64,000 bases of DNA from RI-153 sp963721725 (GTDB lineage Bacteria; Chloroflexota; Anaerolineae; Caldilineales; Caldilineaceae): assembly GCA_963721725.1 (NCBI GenBank), contig CAVRLX010000030.1, forward strand, positions 1-64,000, given 5' to 3'. Of this stretch, positions 1 through 9,207 are shown piece by piece (positions within the stretch are counted from its first letter, which is position 1; every line of letters starts with the position of its first letter). A model generated the notes under the pieces. The model had not been told where the DNA came from. It saw only the letters and a list, made by a program, of their open reading frames with translations, and did no database searches. A program made the position numbers and the translations under genes.

Positions 1-34
1 TCCATTCATCATTCCAAATTTCATAGGGCGGAGC

Positions 35-317
35 TTAATTCAAACATACGCTTGAGAAATGAGGAACCTTCACAACCGACGCCAGTTCTTCAATGCCCAC
101 CCAGTTGTATTCGCCACCGTCATCGGTAGGTGTAACAATCACAAGCCTCTTTGCCGACGCAGGTAAAGAGGCTTGCATTACGTATCCATCTTCTCCTCTG
201 GCATAGGCAGCCGCCAAGTTCTGGATCGGTGGTCCAGGTTTCCCCATATCCGCCGTGTACGTCAAAACCAATTGCGCCAGGCGTAATGCCACGATACAGA
301 ATGATGTCTTCAGGCAT
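35..317 (-). CDS. Small protein after dndA, frame broken once; possible ART-like fold
   Basis: The ATG at 317 is preceded by GGAAGGA at good spacing and lies 17 bases after the dndA stop, so it probably belongs to the dnd transcript. The first part reads MPEDIILYRGITP and then TWTTDPEL. The reading continues in another frame as AAAYARGEDGY and ends with a stop at 35. Removing one G of the GG at about 236-238 joins the two into 94 residues. A Y-R-G motif near the N-terminus, followed by W-T-T-D-P-x-x-A-x-x-Y-A, resembles small ADP-ribosyltransferase-like folds, but this is pattern resemblance only. I do not recognise a named family. No dnd family protein of this kind is known to me. Confidence 0.5.
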
Positions 318-333
318 AGATGATCCTTCCTGC

Positions 334-1512
334 TCAGAATGCTTCCAGAAGAGCATTGAGCGCTTTAAGTTGTTGAACTGCATTCACGATCTGATCGGCT
401 GCGCTTTGAATTTCCTGCTCCGTCGTCTTTCGGCCAATGCTGATCCGGATCGCACTATGTGCACGTTCCGGTACACCGCCTAACGCCTCAATCACGTGAG
501 AAGGTTCAACGCTCTCCGACGTACACGCAGAACCGGTGGCCACGGCCACCACCCCCGCCAGTTGCACAATCAACGCCCGGCTTTCGACCCCAGGAAAGCT
601 GACGTTGAGGTTGTGCGGCAGCCGCTCGGTTGGGTGACCATTGAGCACAACATCGCCGATCTCGTCGACAAATCGCCCGTACATCTGTTGTGTCCAGGTG
701 CGAAAGCGATCCGCTTCGGCCCCCATTTCCCGTCTGGCAATCTCCGCCGCCTTGCCCATGCCTACAATCGACGGCACGTTAAGCGTACCTGAGCGTAAAC
801 CACGTTCATGGCCGCCACCGTAGATTACCGGGGCCAGATCGACGCGCGGGTTGCTGCGTCGCCGGTAGAGCACGCCAATACCCTTGGGACCGCAGAACTT
901 ATGCGCCGAAATTGAGAGCAGGTGGATCCCCATGGCTTCCACGTCCATGGGGATGTGCCCTACCGCCTGGGCGGCGTCGCTATGAAAGAGGACACCGTGT
1001 TCAGCGGCGATTGCGCCGATCTCTGCCAACGGTGCAATCGTGCCGATCTCGTTGTTGGCCGCCATGATCGAGATCAGAATCGTCTCCAGTGTAATCGCTT
1101 GGCGAACGGCCTCGGGATCGACCCGCCCATCGCCATCTACCGGCAGATAGGTCACTCGTTTGCCCAACTGCTCCAAACGCTTACATGGATCAAGCACCGC
1201 CTTGTGTTCGGTGACACAGGTAATGATGTGGTCACCCTTGTCGGCGTAGCGTTCGGCAACGCCAAAGAGCGCGCTGTTGTCCGACTCGGTTGCGCCGCTG
1301 GTGAAGATAATCTCTTCGGGGCGGGCATTGATCACCGCCGCAATCTGCGCCCGCGCCCCATCCACGGCGCGTTTGGCTTCCAGACCGTATTCGTGATCGT
1401 TGCTGGCGGCATTGCCGAAGAGTTCGCTGAAGTAGGGCAGCATGGCCTCGACTACCCTTGGATCAACAGGGGTGGTGGCGTTGTAGTCAAGATAGATCGG
1501 CTTAGTGGCCAT
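334..1512 (-). CDS. dndA: DndA-type cysteine desulfurase
   Basis: PLP-dependent cysteine desulfurase of the NifS/IscS/DndA family. It takes sulfur from L-cysteine as an enzyme persulfide and supplies it for DNA phosphorothioation, and it also matures the DndC iron-sulfur cluster. The start at 1512 (MATKPIYLDYNATTP) has GGAG nine bases upstream. An upstream ATG at 1527 is possible. With the 1512 start the protein has 392 residues. Visible features are the N-terminal LDYNATTPVDP, the PLP lysine in SAHKFCGPKG (about K205) and the catalytic cysteine in ATGSACTSE (about C330). It overlaps the dndE end by 11 bases and is the last of the four dnd genes. Lying last in a dnd operon suggests DndA, but an IscS recruited to this operon is equally compatible. 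Confidence 0.88.
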   Translation of the reverse strand: MATKPIYLDYNATTPVDPRVVEAMLPYFSELFGNAASNDHEYGLEAKRAVDGARAQIAAVINARPEEIIFTSGATESDNSALFGVAERYADKGDHIITCVTEHKAVLDPCKRLEQLGKRVTYLPVDGDGRVDPEAVRQAITLETILISIMAANNEIGTIAPLAEIGAIAAEHGVLFHSDAAQAVGHIPMDVEAMGIHLLSISAHKFCGPKGIGVLYRRRSNPRVDLAPVIYGGGHERGLRSGTLNVPSIVGMGKAAEIARREMGAEADRFRTWTQQMYGRFVDEIGDVVLNGHPTERLPHNLNVSFPGVESRALIVQLAGVVAVATGSACTSESVEPSHVIEALGGVPERAHSAIRISIGRKTTEQEIQSAADQIVNAVQQLKALNALLEAF

Positions 1513-1909
1513 GAATTTCAGCTCCATTCACTCGATTTCGGTACTCGGGCGGCAGCAGCAGCGCGAAATCATGGACGGTGCGAATTCGCTTGTCCAGTAG
1601 CAGCACCCCGCGGTTCATGTGGGCTTTGAACTGATCCATTAAGTCTGCCTCGCTCAACTCATCCCTCTGGCAGCGTCTCTTGAGCAGTGCTACAAAGAAC
1701 AGATCGTATTGTCCGGTGAGTGTATGCCGATCTATTTCTCGGTTGCTATCAGGCATATAATCCGCAAGATCGGGCATAGTTGGATCATTGAGAGACATAC
1801 AGAAACCAACACACGCCAGGATATTCGGGGTAATTCCAGTTTTGCGTTTAAGAAATTCAAGACGTTTAGAGGATTCTTCACCAAAACGAAGGCGGTAGTA
1901 GTTCATCAT
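1502..1909 (-). CDS. dndE: DNA sulfur modification protein DndE
   Basis: Small protein of 135 residues that in known systems binds nicked DNA as a tetramer and is needed for phosphorothioate modification together with DndC and DndD. The family is recognised from the N-terminus (YYRLRFGEESSKRLEFLKR, then KTGITPNILACVGFCMSL) and the C-terminal HMNRGVLLLDKRIRTVHDF. I chose the ATG-ATG pair at 1909/1906 because it matches the family start and has AGAAGAG upstream. The longer reading from 1960 would overlap dndD and adds unlike residues. It sits 22 bases after the dndD stop and overlaps dndA. The frame is intact. Confidence 0.9.
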   Translation of the reverse strand: MMNYYRLRFGEESSKRLEFLKRKTGITPNILACVGFCMSLNDPTMPDLADYMPDSNREIDRHTLTGQYDLFFVALLKRRCQRDELSEADLMDQFKAHMNRGVLLLDKRIRTVHDFALLLPPEYRNRVNGAEIHGH

Positions 1910-1931
1910 ACGGGAATCTCTTCTACCTGAA

Positions 1932-3980
1932 TTAGACTGGCGGCGCTGCACCGTTGTCATTGCGCTGATACCTCATCGTATTCTGCACCGTGTCGTAGTT
2001 CATCTCGTAGACGTGGGAAATCACCGGTTGCAGCACTTCATACTGGGCTTCGTCCACTTCGGCGTCGGTGGCCAGGATGATGACCTGATGGCCGGCGTGA
2101 GGGAAGAACTCACGCAACATGCTCAGGCGGTGTTCGCTGTCCAGGCGGCTGAGCGGCGTGTCGATCACCACGGGCATGGGGCGGCGCGACACCTGGCGCA
2201 ACGCCCACAACGTGGCGACGGCGAAGAGTTGGTTTTCGCCGGCGGAGAGTTGACGACGTTCAAAGGGTTTGCCCATGCGGTAGAGCGTCACCGTGAAATG
2301 GTGCGGATCGATTTCCACCTGATCGAGAAAGCTTTCTTTGCGACAGAGTTGGTTGAAGCGCTGCTGCAACAGCGTCGCCACGTCACCGACTTTGCGCTGG
2401 GCCAACTGTTCACGGTAGGCGGTCAGCAGTTCCTGGGTGCGGGTCGCCATGTAGAGGCGGCTGGTCTCGGCTTCATGCTCCGAAATCTGCAGCCGGACAC
2501 GGTTGCGTTGGGCGTCTAGCTGCGCCAGTTGGCGTTCCAGGCGGGCGCTTTCCTCACGGAACGCATCAAGCTCACGCTGTTTCCCGCCCAGTTGGCGGTT
2601 GAGTTGTGCTAATTCCTCAACGATGGGCTGGATTGAAATCTTCTCAGGCGCACGCGCCAAGTCCTCACGTGTGCGTTCCAGTGTGCGCTCCAGTTCGTTG
2701 AGCCTGTCCACCGCCGCCGCGAAGGTAACCGGCACATCACCGGTGGCCGCGTCGATCCAGCGCAGCAGGGTCAACCGTTCCTGCTCAGAGACATCCAGGA
2801 GCAGATCTTGTGATGGCAGTGCCGGCCCGGCGATTACCTCCTGCAGATCGCTGACCATCTTCTCATACAGGATGTTGCGTTCCACCGGGTTCGGATTGAT
2901 GCCGATGGTGGCCCAGTAGTCGTCGCCGACGAAACGTTCGCGCAGTGACTCCATATTTTCAGAGACAGCTTGCCGCACCGCCTGCGCCTGCTTGTGCTGC
3001 CGCTCAATTTCCAGTTGAGCGGATACTTCGCTCAGCAGTTCCGGCACAATGGCAAAGGGCATCAGGTCGCCGCACAGGTTCTGAACCTGACGACGTTGTA
3101 CTTCAATTTCGATCTTCAGTCGATCCGTTTGATCCTGCAATGCCTGACGGCGATGGGCGTAATGGCCGCCCTGGTTGGCAAGCTGTTGGGTCTGTATTTC
3201 AATCTGTGTATGCAGCGTGGCGATCTGGGCTTCAACCTCCGTCACGCGGCGACGGTTGACGCCGAATGCGTCTTGTACACCCTGGATCTGGGCAGTCAGG
3301 TTTTCAAGCTCAGATTGCAAGTTCTTGACTTCGCCGTGGCTTTCCTGGCGGGCGATGTAAATGTCCAGATCCTGGCCCAGTTGATCGACCAGATCCAGCC
3401 CCAGCAACGCACGAATGGTATCCGCCAGCAGAATGCTACCGGCTTCGTTATTTTCGGCCAGTGTCTGCACCTTTTCACCGTCGAAAAAGAAGAGGTCGAG
3501 GATACCCGGTGGAATCAGTTCGCGCAGATATTGGTCGATCTGTTCTGCGTCCAGATCCTGGCGCTGACCGCCGTCTTCCCAGAGTGTGACGCTCTTGGTC
3601 AAACGACCTTCGGCAACCTGCCACTCACGGCGCACACGCACCAGACGTTTGCGGCCCAAGGTGACATAGTCGAAGATCACCTCCACGCTGGCGCTATCGG
3701 GCGATTCATCACCCTGTCGGCGGTGGATACGTCGCATGAGGTAGGTGTCGAATTCCTGTTGGCCGACGCGGCTACCCACCACCAGGCTGCCATGCAGACA
3801 GAGACGAATGGCCTCGACAAAGGTAGTCTTGCCCACCCCATTCTTGCCGCGAAAAAGGACAATCGGGCGGTGGAAGTTTCCCGCCGGTACTGGTTGCAGA
3901 TCGAAAGCAAGCGGTCCACCGCGCTCTGGGTCGCTGCTATAGATGCCAAAGTTGTGCAGCTTCACCTGACGGATGATCAT
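1932..3980 (-). CDS. dndD: DNA sulfur modification ATPase DndD
   Basis: SMC/Rad50-like ATPase of 682 residues, the usual DndD size, thought to use ATP to alter DNA structure so that sulfur can be placed in the backbone. The Walker A motif GKNGVGKT is at residues 45-52. A long central region rich in Q, E, L and R (about 210-330 and 430-540) reads as coiled coil. Near the C-terminus are the ABC signature LSAGENQLFAVATLWAL and the Walker B/D-loop VVIDTPLSRLD. The ATG overlaps the dndC stop (ATGA), which implies translational coupling. The frame is intact over more than 2 kb, so the operon is not generally decayed. Confidence 0.93.
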   Translation of the reverse strand: MIIRQVKLHNFGIYSSDPERGGPLAFDLQPVPAGNFHRPIVLFRGKNGVGKTTFVEAIRLCLHGSLVVGSRVGQQEFDTYLMRRIHRRQGDESPDSASVEVIFDYVTLGRKRLVRVRREWQVAEGRLTKSVTLWEDGGQRQDLDAEQIDQYLRELIPPGILDLFFFDGEKVQTLAENNEAGSILLADTIRALLGLDLVDQLGQDLDIYIARQESHGEVKNLQSELENLTAQIQGVQDAFGVNRRRVTEVEAQIATLHTQIEIQTQQLANQGGHYAHRRQALQDQTDRLKIEIEVQRRQVQNLCGDLMPFAIVPELLSEVSAQLEIERQHKQAQAVRQAVSENMESLRERFVGDDYWATIGINPNPVERNILYEKMVSDLQEVIAGPALPSQDLLLDVSEQERLTLLRWIDAATGDVPVTFAAAVDRLNELERTLERTREDLARAPEKISIQPIVEELAQLNRQLGGKQRELDAFREESARLERQLAQLDAQRNRVRLQISEHEAETSRLYMATRTQELLTAYREQLAQRKVGDVATLLQQRFNQLCRKESFLDQVEIDPHHFTVTLYRMGKPFERRQLSAGENQLFAVATLWALRQVSRRPMPVVIDTPLSRLDSEHRLSMLREFFPHAGHQVIILATDAEVDEAQYEVLQPVISHVYEMNYDTVQNTMRYQRNDNGAAPPV

Positions 3981-5459
3981 ACATCATCCTCATTCACGGC
4001 ATCGGCGACTATGCTCGCTTCTCGACGCTGCGCCATCTCTATCTGTACTTCTTCCAGCGTGCGCCAGTCTTCGCGGAAGATCTTCTCAATGCTCTTGTGG
4101 ATGGTGGCGCGGCGGCGCATACCGTAATGTTGCCATTCGGCGTCGAATAGTTTCTGCACTAGGCGATGGGAAATCCCATATTCTTCGCCTAATTCCTGCA
4201 AGAGTTGCGCCTCAGCCTCTCCCGGTGCGTAGATGTCGTTCTGTTCCCAGTCGAGCGTGCGCCCGGTTATGTCTTGGTAAATCTTGGGCAGCGAATCTTC
4301 CCAGTCCTGGCGCTCGGCCAACCAGAGGCGCCGGATTTCGCGCAGTTCCTCATGGCTGAGGATGGCAAACTCCGGCTCTAACGCCTGCACGTCGCGTTCT
4401 GCTTGTAACAGTCGCCGTAGCATCTCTCTGGAGAAGTCCAACGTATAGGTGCGGTAGCGCAACTTGCCGTCTTCGGTAATCTTGATACGGCCATCGCGGC
4501 CACGGTATTCGCGCTGTTGCGGCTTCACTTCGGGGTCTTGGGTCTTGACCAACCAGTCACGGTAGTTGAGCAGTGGTTCCATCCACTTCTTGCCGGAATC
4601 CACCATCGCCTCCATGGACTTGTCACGGGTCACCACGGTGCAGACCCAGCAGCCAAAGCGGCTACCGCCACAGGACGATGTGGAGCTGTCTACCACCAGC
4701 GGGCACTCACCGTCCTGGGCCGAACGGTAGAGTGCGGCGAGGTGGCGATTGTCCGCACCCCACGGACTTGGCATCTGGAGCAGAACCGTCCAGACGTCGT
4801 CGATGGTAAACTCTTCGATGGGCATATAAACCCATGCCCCGCCCAGTTGTCCATGCCGCGCCAGCTTTTTGCCGGTGAAGCGGTGCATCTGAATCACCTG
4901 ATCACGGGTAGCACTTTCCCCGCTGCGGCTGCCCAAGACGAGGATCACCTCGCCGTGTTCGGCCACCTTATCCAAGATGAAGCGGTTAGATGGCTTTATC
5001 TTCAACCGTTCTGTACACCAGCGAAAACTGCTGTTGGGCGCGGGGTAACCACGGCCAGATCAAGTTGACCCAGAAAGAGTCATCCAGAATGGGCGAAAGC
5101 GGCGCAACCCGAAATGGTACCTTCTGTTGTGCGGCTGCTCTCTCCATCAACTTCAGATTTGCCGTTGTCTGATCGATGATGACCGGCGTTTCCACCAGTG
5201 TATTAGTCGAGATGACATAGATGGGTTTCTGGCGCTGTTCTTCGGGCAGTTTGGAGATTGCATACCAAACCAGTTGCAGCGTTGTCGTCGAGTCTTTGCC
5301 GCCGCTGTAGCCAACCACCCAGGGATCGTTGTTGCTCAGGTAAACCTGGCGAATCTCTTCCAGGATGCCTGGTAATTTATCGATGATAGACTTGCGTTGC
5401 GCCACAGGCGTTGCTTCCTGTTCTTGCACAGAATCTTCAAGTAAGATCGGGTTTTGCAT
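3977..5459 (-). CDS. dndC: DNA sulfur modification protein DndC, one-base frame break
   Basis: ATP-pyrophosphatase/PAPS-reductase-like protein with an iron-sulfur cluster, the sulfur-transfer enzyme of DNA phosphorothioation. The N-terminal part has the PP-loop YSGGKDSTTT (SGGKDS at residues 52-57). The C-terminal part has CGGSRFGCWVC, the cluster cysteines, and a further conserved cysteine in FRWCTERLKIKPSN. The two parts lie in different frames and meet at 5057, where one extra base (A on the plus strand) interrupts NLI-GRGYPAP. Removing it gives 493 residues, the normal length. ATG 5459 has a GAGAG stretch upstream; a GTG at 5483 is the alternative start. The site is not a slippery heptamer, so I favour sequencing error or a recent mutation. 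Confidence 0.88.
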
Positions 5460-5537
5460 GATTTTTTTGTCTCTCTTTTTCACATCTGCAGAATCGAGAC
5501 ACGCACAACCTGTGCGCCTACAGGGAGGGTGTAGTGC

Positions 5538-5566
5538 ATTATAGTCGGCGGCGCGCGTCAGGTCAA
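5538..5566 (-). promoter_or_regulatory. Sigma70-type promoter of the dnd operon
   Basis: On the minus strand TTGACC (5561-5566) and a perfect TATAAT (5538-5543) are separated by 17 bases. Transcription would start near 5530, about 70 bases before the dndC ATG. This is among the best consensus matches in the window. No dndB repressor gene accompanies it. Confidence 0.75.
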
Positions 5567-5898
5567 TTGGCTTAGTCTGACGAACATTAGTGCAAGATTT
5601 AGAACAATCATGTTATGCAGGTTCTCAAAAAGTCTACTGTTTCTTTTTCACCGATTCTTAAACGCAAAAAATCATCCCGCCACGGCGAGGACTGCTCGCT
5701 AATCGCACCGCATAGAGCCGGCGTTATAGGAAACAATATGGTCTAATAGATCCCGACGGACGGGGTAATGTCTACACTGCCGAGGCCAAAGCGCAGGGCG
5801 ACGTAGGGAGAGCCGCTAGATGCAGCAATGTCCGCGCCCACTCGTCATCCTCGGCGGCGAGTGCGGGCACGGGAGGGCGGTTGTAGTCCAGGCGCAGA
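5567..5898. other. Intergenic region without a recognised gene
   Basis: About 330 bases between the dnd promoter and the DUF4058 stop. I see no plausible coding frame with a ribosome-binding site. A weak CACTCG/CGAGTG inverted repeat around 5843-5866 may help end the DUF4058 transcript. Confidence 0.4.
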
Positions 5899-6582
5899 TT
5901 AGTAGTGGGCTTCGGCATAGATCTGGCGCAACAGCGGATTCAGATCGACGATTGGCTCTTCGTCGTCCGCTTGCAGTGGCAGCGGGAAGGCAGGGATGGC
6001 GTGGCGCAGGTTGAACGGGTAGAGATAAGCACGGCGACCTTCCCGGCCCCGGCGCACAAGAATACGGTAGTGGCTGGATTGTGTCTCCCCTTCATAGGGC
6101 ATGGGCAGCCCGGCGCGCAAGAGATCGATCTCCACCAGATTGGTGCGTGTGATCAGAATCTCCTGTCGTTTGATCAGGTATTGATCGCGCCCTGCGCCGG
6201 GGATTTTGTTGGTGGGCGAAAGCACCTCAATGGCGGTGATCACTTCGCCGCTCTGTGGATCGCGGATTTCGAGGTAGTGCTCTTCAATGGGATCGGCGCT
6301 GGGCACTTCAACGACTATCGGCTCGGCAATGGCGAGTGCTGCACTCGCCAACACAGGTTCTCGACGACCAGAGGCCACGACACCAACATCAGGGTAGCGA
6401 ACAGCATTGGTCGCGGGCGTGGTGATGTAGGTGCGCGTTTCCACAGCAATAATGTAGTTTGGTGATATACGCTGACGTAGATGGCGTGCCAGTGCTGCAA
6501 TCAGACTGAAATGTACATCGCTCCACAGGCCGGGATGCTCCAGCCAGGGATCCATTCCGGGGAAGGCAAAGGTTGCGGGCAT
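5899..6582 (-). CDS. DUF4058 family protein
   Basis: A 227-residue protein of the DUF4058 family, which is common in Chloroflexota and cyanobacteria and has no established function; an endonuclease-like fold similar to Uma2 has been suggested for relatives. The family opening is clear (FPGMDPWLEHPGLWSDVHF), as is the middle segment (AIEVLSPTNKIPGAGRDQYL) with the later NLVEIDLLRAG. The ATG at 6582 has GGAGG six bases upstream, which decides it over ATGs at 6606 and 6597. The gene stands alone, between the dnd operon and the oxidoreductase gene. A perfect 19-base palindrome lies inside the coding region (see the separate entry). Confidence 0.85.
   Translation of the reverse strand: MPATFAFPGMDPWLEHPGLWSDVHFSLIAALARHLRQRISPNYIIAVETRTYITTPATNAVRYPDVGVVASGRREPVLASAALAIAEPIVVEVPSADPIEEHYLEIRDPQSGEVITAIEVLSPTNKIPGAGRDQYLIKRQEILITRTNLVEIDLLRAGLPMPYEGETQSSHYRILVRRGREGRRAYLYPFNLRHAIPAFPLPLQADDEEPIVDLNPLLRQIYAEAHY
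6331..6349. repeat. Perfect 19-bp palindrome inside DUF4058
   Basis: GGCGAGTGC-T-GCACTCGCC. The 9-base arm matches the arms of the intergenic stem-loops at 53611 and 58470 (GGCGAGTGCGTCGCAC), so it may be a coding-region copy of the same repeat family. Confidence 0.6.
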
Positions 6583-6669
6583 AAGGGGCCTCCACATGCT
6601 TGACAAGGTGACACGGTGCAGGGGTGACAGGGTGGCTCTGCCAGGAGTATACCATACACTCCCCTTCGT

Positions 6670-7871
6670 CTATCGTCCTTCGTCCCCCGTCCCTCCGGGC
6701 GCGTCTCCCCAATCGGGCACAGCGAGCAACTCCCCCTCACGCAGCGCGGATTGGTGCGCCATGACACCGGCGGCCATGTAGCGCACGGCTTCCCAGGCGT
6801 TGATGGCGGGCTGGCGAGCCTGCGCCACGGCTTCCACAAACTCGTGGACAAGATAGGCGTGGGAGCCGCCGTGTCCGCCGTAGACATCCGAGGTGTGGCT
6901 GACCGAGCGGAAGGCGGTGAGCACCTCCGGCGGCAGCGGATCGCGCATTTCGTCCACGGTGAGCGGGGCGCAGCCATCCACGGTACACCAAGTGTCATTT
7001 TCAAAGCTGCCCTGTGTGCCATAGACGCGCAAAATTTCACGTGCCGGGTGGCCGATCTCGCGGTGTTCGCAGATGCGCATGGTGGCGCCGTTGCTCATGT
7101 AAAAGAGGGCCGTCTCGTTGCTGAAGACGGTGTTGTCCTTTTGATAGTAGGGATCACCTGTGCGGTTGGCATAGCCCCACGCGCTCGACTTTGACGGCGT
7201 GGGCGTTCATCACAGAGATGGGACCGCCCATGGAATGGGTGGGGTAGTGCATGGGGCCGTTGGGTACGCCACGCGCTTTGTATTGCTCGCGCAATTTTAG
7301 CCATTCTTGACCGGCAGCGCTGGCCGTGCGCCGTTCGTCCACACGGCGCAGGTTGCTGCGCGGATCGTCTACATCGTGCAGATATTCGCCCTCGCTGTAG
7401 ACGAAATCCCCAAAGGCCCCGGCGACAGCCTGACGGCGGCAAAACATGGTCTGTGGGCGAAAGTAGGTGGTCTCGCCCAGCATATAAAACTGCCCAGTGC
7501 GGCGGCTGGTCTCCACCAGTTTGTCGCACCAATCGAGGATCTCGTGGCCGTCGGGCAGCTCGATCACCGGCACGGCGCTGTAGACGTGCTTGCCCGCTTC
7601 CATCGCTTCAATGCACTGCGGCGCGTGCAGCCACGGCTGGGTGATGATCACCAGCGCGTCGAGATCGGCGCGGCAGATTTCATCCAGCGAGGTATAGGTG
7701 TCGGCTTGGCGAAACTTGGCCTGCCAGCTCTCTTTTTCGGCAAACTTCGCCACCCGTTCCGGTTCGCGGTCGCACAGCGCCACACGATCCACCAGGGGAT
7801 GGCTCATAAAAAGGTCTGCGAAGGCGCTGCCAAATGCCCCCAGACCGACAAGACCGAGTGCTGATTCCCAT
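6670..7871 (-). CDS. Gfo/Idh/MocA-family NAD(P) oxidoreductase, frame broken twice
   Basis: Predicted NAD(P)-dependent sugar or inositol dehydrogenase. The Rossmann start LGLVGLGAFGSAFADLF follows the ATG at 7871 (AGGAG seven bases upstream). Next comes ADLDALVIITQPWLHAPQ, then AGKHVYSAVPV, where family members usually have an E-K-P, and later GPMHYPTHSMGG. The last third (NGATMRICEHREIGHPAREI and MAAGVMAHQSALREG) is in another frame. Two single extra bases, at 7859 (after MGIS) and 7186 (before SAWGYANRTGD), account for the breaks. Removing both leaves 399 codons exactly. It heads a minus-strand series with the dehydratase, M81 and creatininase genes. The substrate is not predictable. Confidence 0.82.
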
Positions 7872-8006
7872 GGGGTTCTCCTTGAGTGGGGGAATGACGA
7901 TGGTGACGAATGACGATGGATCGAAGGTCAAGAAGGTTGCCAGCGCGGCAGGAATCTCTCCATTCGTCTATCGTCTTTGGTCTTTCGTCTTTCCCAGATC
8001 TTTCGT

Positions 8007-9141
8007 CTACTCCAAAAACGCCGTTGATCCCGTAAAGCGCGCCACAGCGTCGGGATCGAGTTCCACGCCCAGCCCCGGCCCGCTGGGGATCGCCAACATG
8101 CCGTCGGCGTCGAGTTGCCAGCCGCCCACAACGAGATCGTCGAGATAGGGCGAGCCGGTGATGTATTCCACCAGATCGGTGTCAGGGAAGGCGGACGAAA
8201 GTTGCAGATCGGCGGCCAGACCCAGCGCCGTGTTCCAGCCGTGGGGGATGAAGCGCACGCCGTTCTCCTGGGCCATCCAGCCGATACGCCGCTCTTCGCT
8301 GATGCCGCCCACTTTGGTCACGTCAGGCTGGACAATGTCGAACGCGCCGGCTTGCAGCCACGGCTGGAAGGACTTGGCGACGGGTCAGCACTTCGCCCCC
8401 GGCAATGGGAACCGGCGAGTTGCGGCGCAGATGGATGTAATCTTCCAGCGCATCGGGGTGCAGCGCCTCCTCGAACCAATCCACGCCATAGTCGGCCAAC
8501 ATGTGCGCCGTGTTGATGGCCCATTTGTAGTTGCCGCGCCAATAGGCGTCACTGCCCCCCGCATCCACCATGAGCATGCAATCGTCGCCCACGGCCTCGC
8601 GCGCAGCGTGGACAATTGCCTCGTCTAATTCCCCGCTGACACGGCCAAACGGTCCCCAGCCCATTTTGAAGGCGCGGAAGCCATCCGCTTTCAGTGCCAA
8701 AAGATGTTGGCGCAGCGGTTCGGGATCTTGCATGAGCAGCGATGCATACGGCTTGACCCGTTCCCGGTAGCGCCCGCCCAGCAGCCGCCCCACAGGTTGC
8801 CCGGTGGCCTTGCCCAGAATGTCCCAGAGGGCAATGTCGATGCCGCTGACGGTGTGGGTGATGGCCCCGCCGCGGCCCTGCCAAAAGGTATGTTGATGCA
8901 GCTTTTCGCTGACCCGCTCCGGTTCCAGCGCGTTCTCGCCGCGATAGAGTGGTTCCAGCACTTTGAGCGACCCGCGCACCAGATCGTCACTGGTGAAGAC
9001 GCTGCCATAGCCGGTCAGCCCTTCGTCGGTGACCACAGCGATGAGCGTGTGGACACAATCTTCTTCTTTGATTTCGTTGCTCCAGCCGCCCTCGGGTGTG
9101 ACGCCATAGAGGCCGGCGGCGCGGATTTCGCGAATTTTCAT
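8007..9141 (-). CDS. Mandelate racemase/muconate lactonizing enzyme family (sugar-acid dehydratase?), one frame break
   Basis: Enolase-superfamily enzyme, restored length 377 residues. It has the N-terminal capping domain (TDEGLTGYGS) and the barrel motif FRAFKMGWGPFG. Metal ligands appear in MVDAGGSDAYW, WFEEALHPDALEDY and PIAGGEVLT. The late motifs DIVQPDVTKVGG and FIPHGWN hold the Asp-His pair. One extra base at 8373 splits the gene. Without it the text runs LTRRQSFQPWLQAGAFDIVQPD, typical of sugar-acid dehydratases of this family. The ATG at 9141 has AAGGA upstream. It probably acts with the neighbouring oxidoreductase on a carbohydrate-derived acid; the substrate is unknown. Confidence 0.82.
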
Positions 9142-9207
9142 GGATGATCCTTGGTGGGAAATGGTGATTAAGTGGGAAATAGTGGATAGGAGATTAATCT
9201 CCCGATC

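Noticed and set aside
2970..4127. Rightward 385-codon open frame over dndD
   Set aside because: Antisense to an intact dndD with all motifs; the composition is that of a mirrored frame.
4986..5110. Programmed frameshift in dndC
   Set aside because: The join at 5057 is not at a slippery heptamer or homopolymer and no DndC is known to need one; an extra base is simpler.
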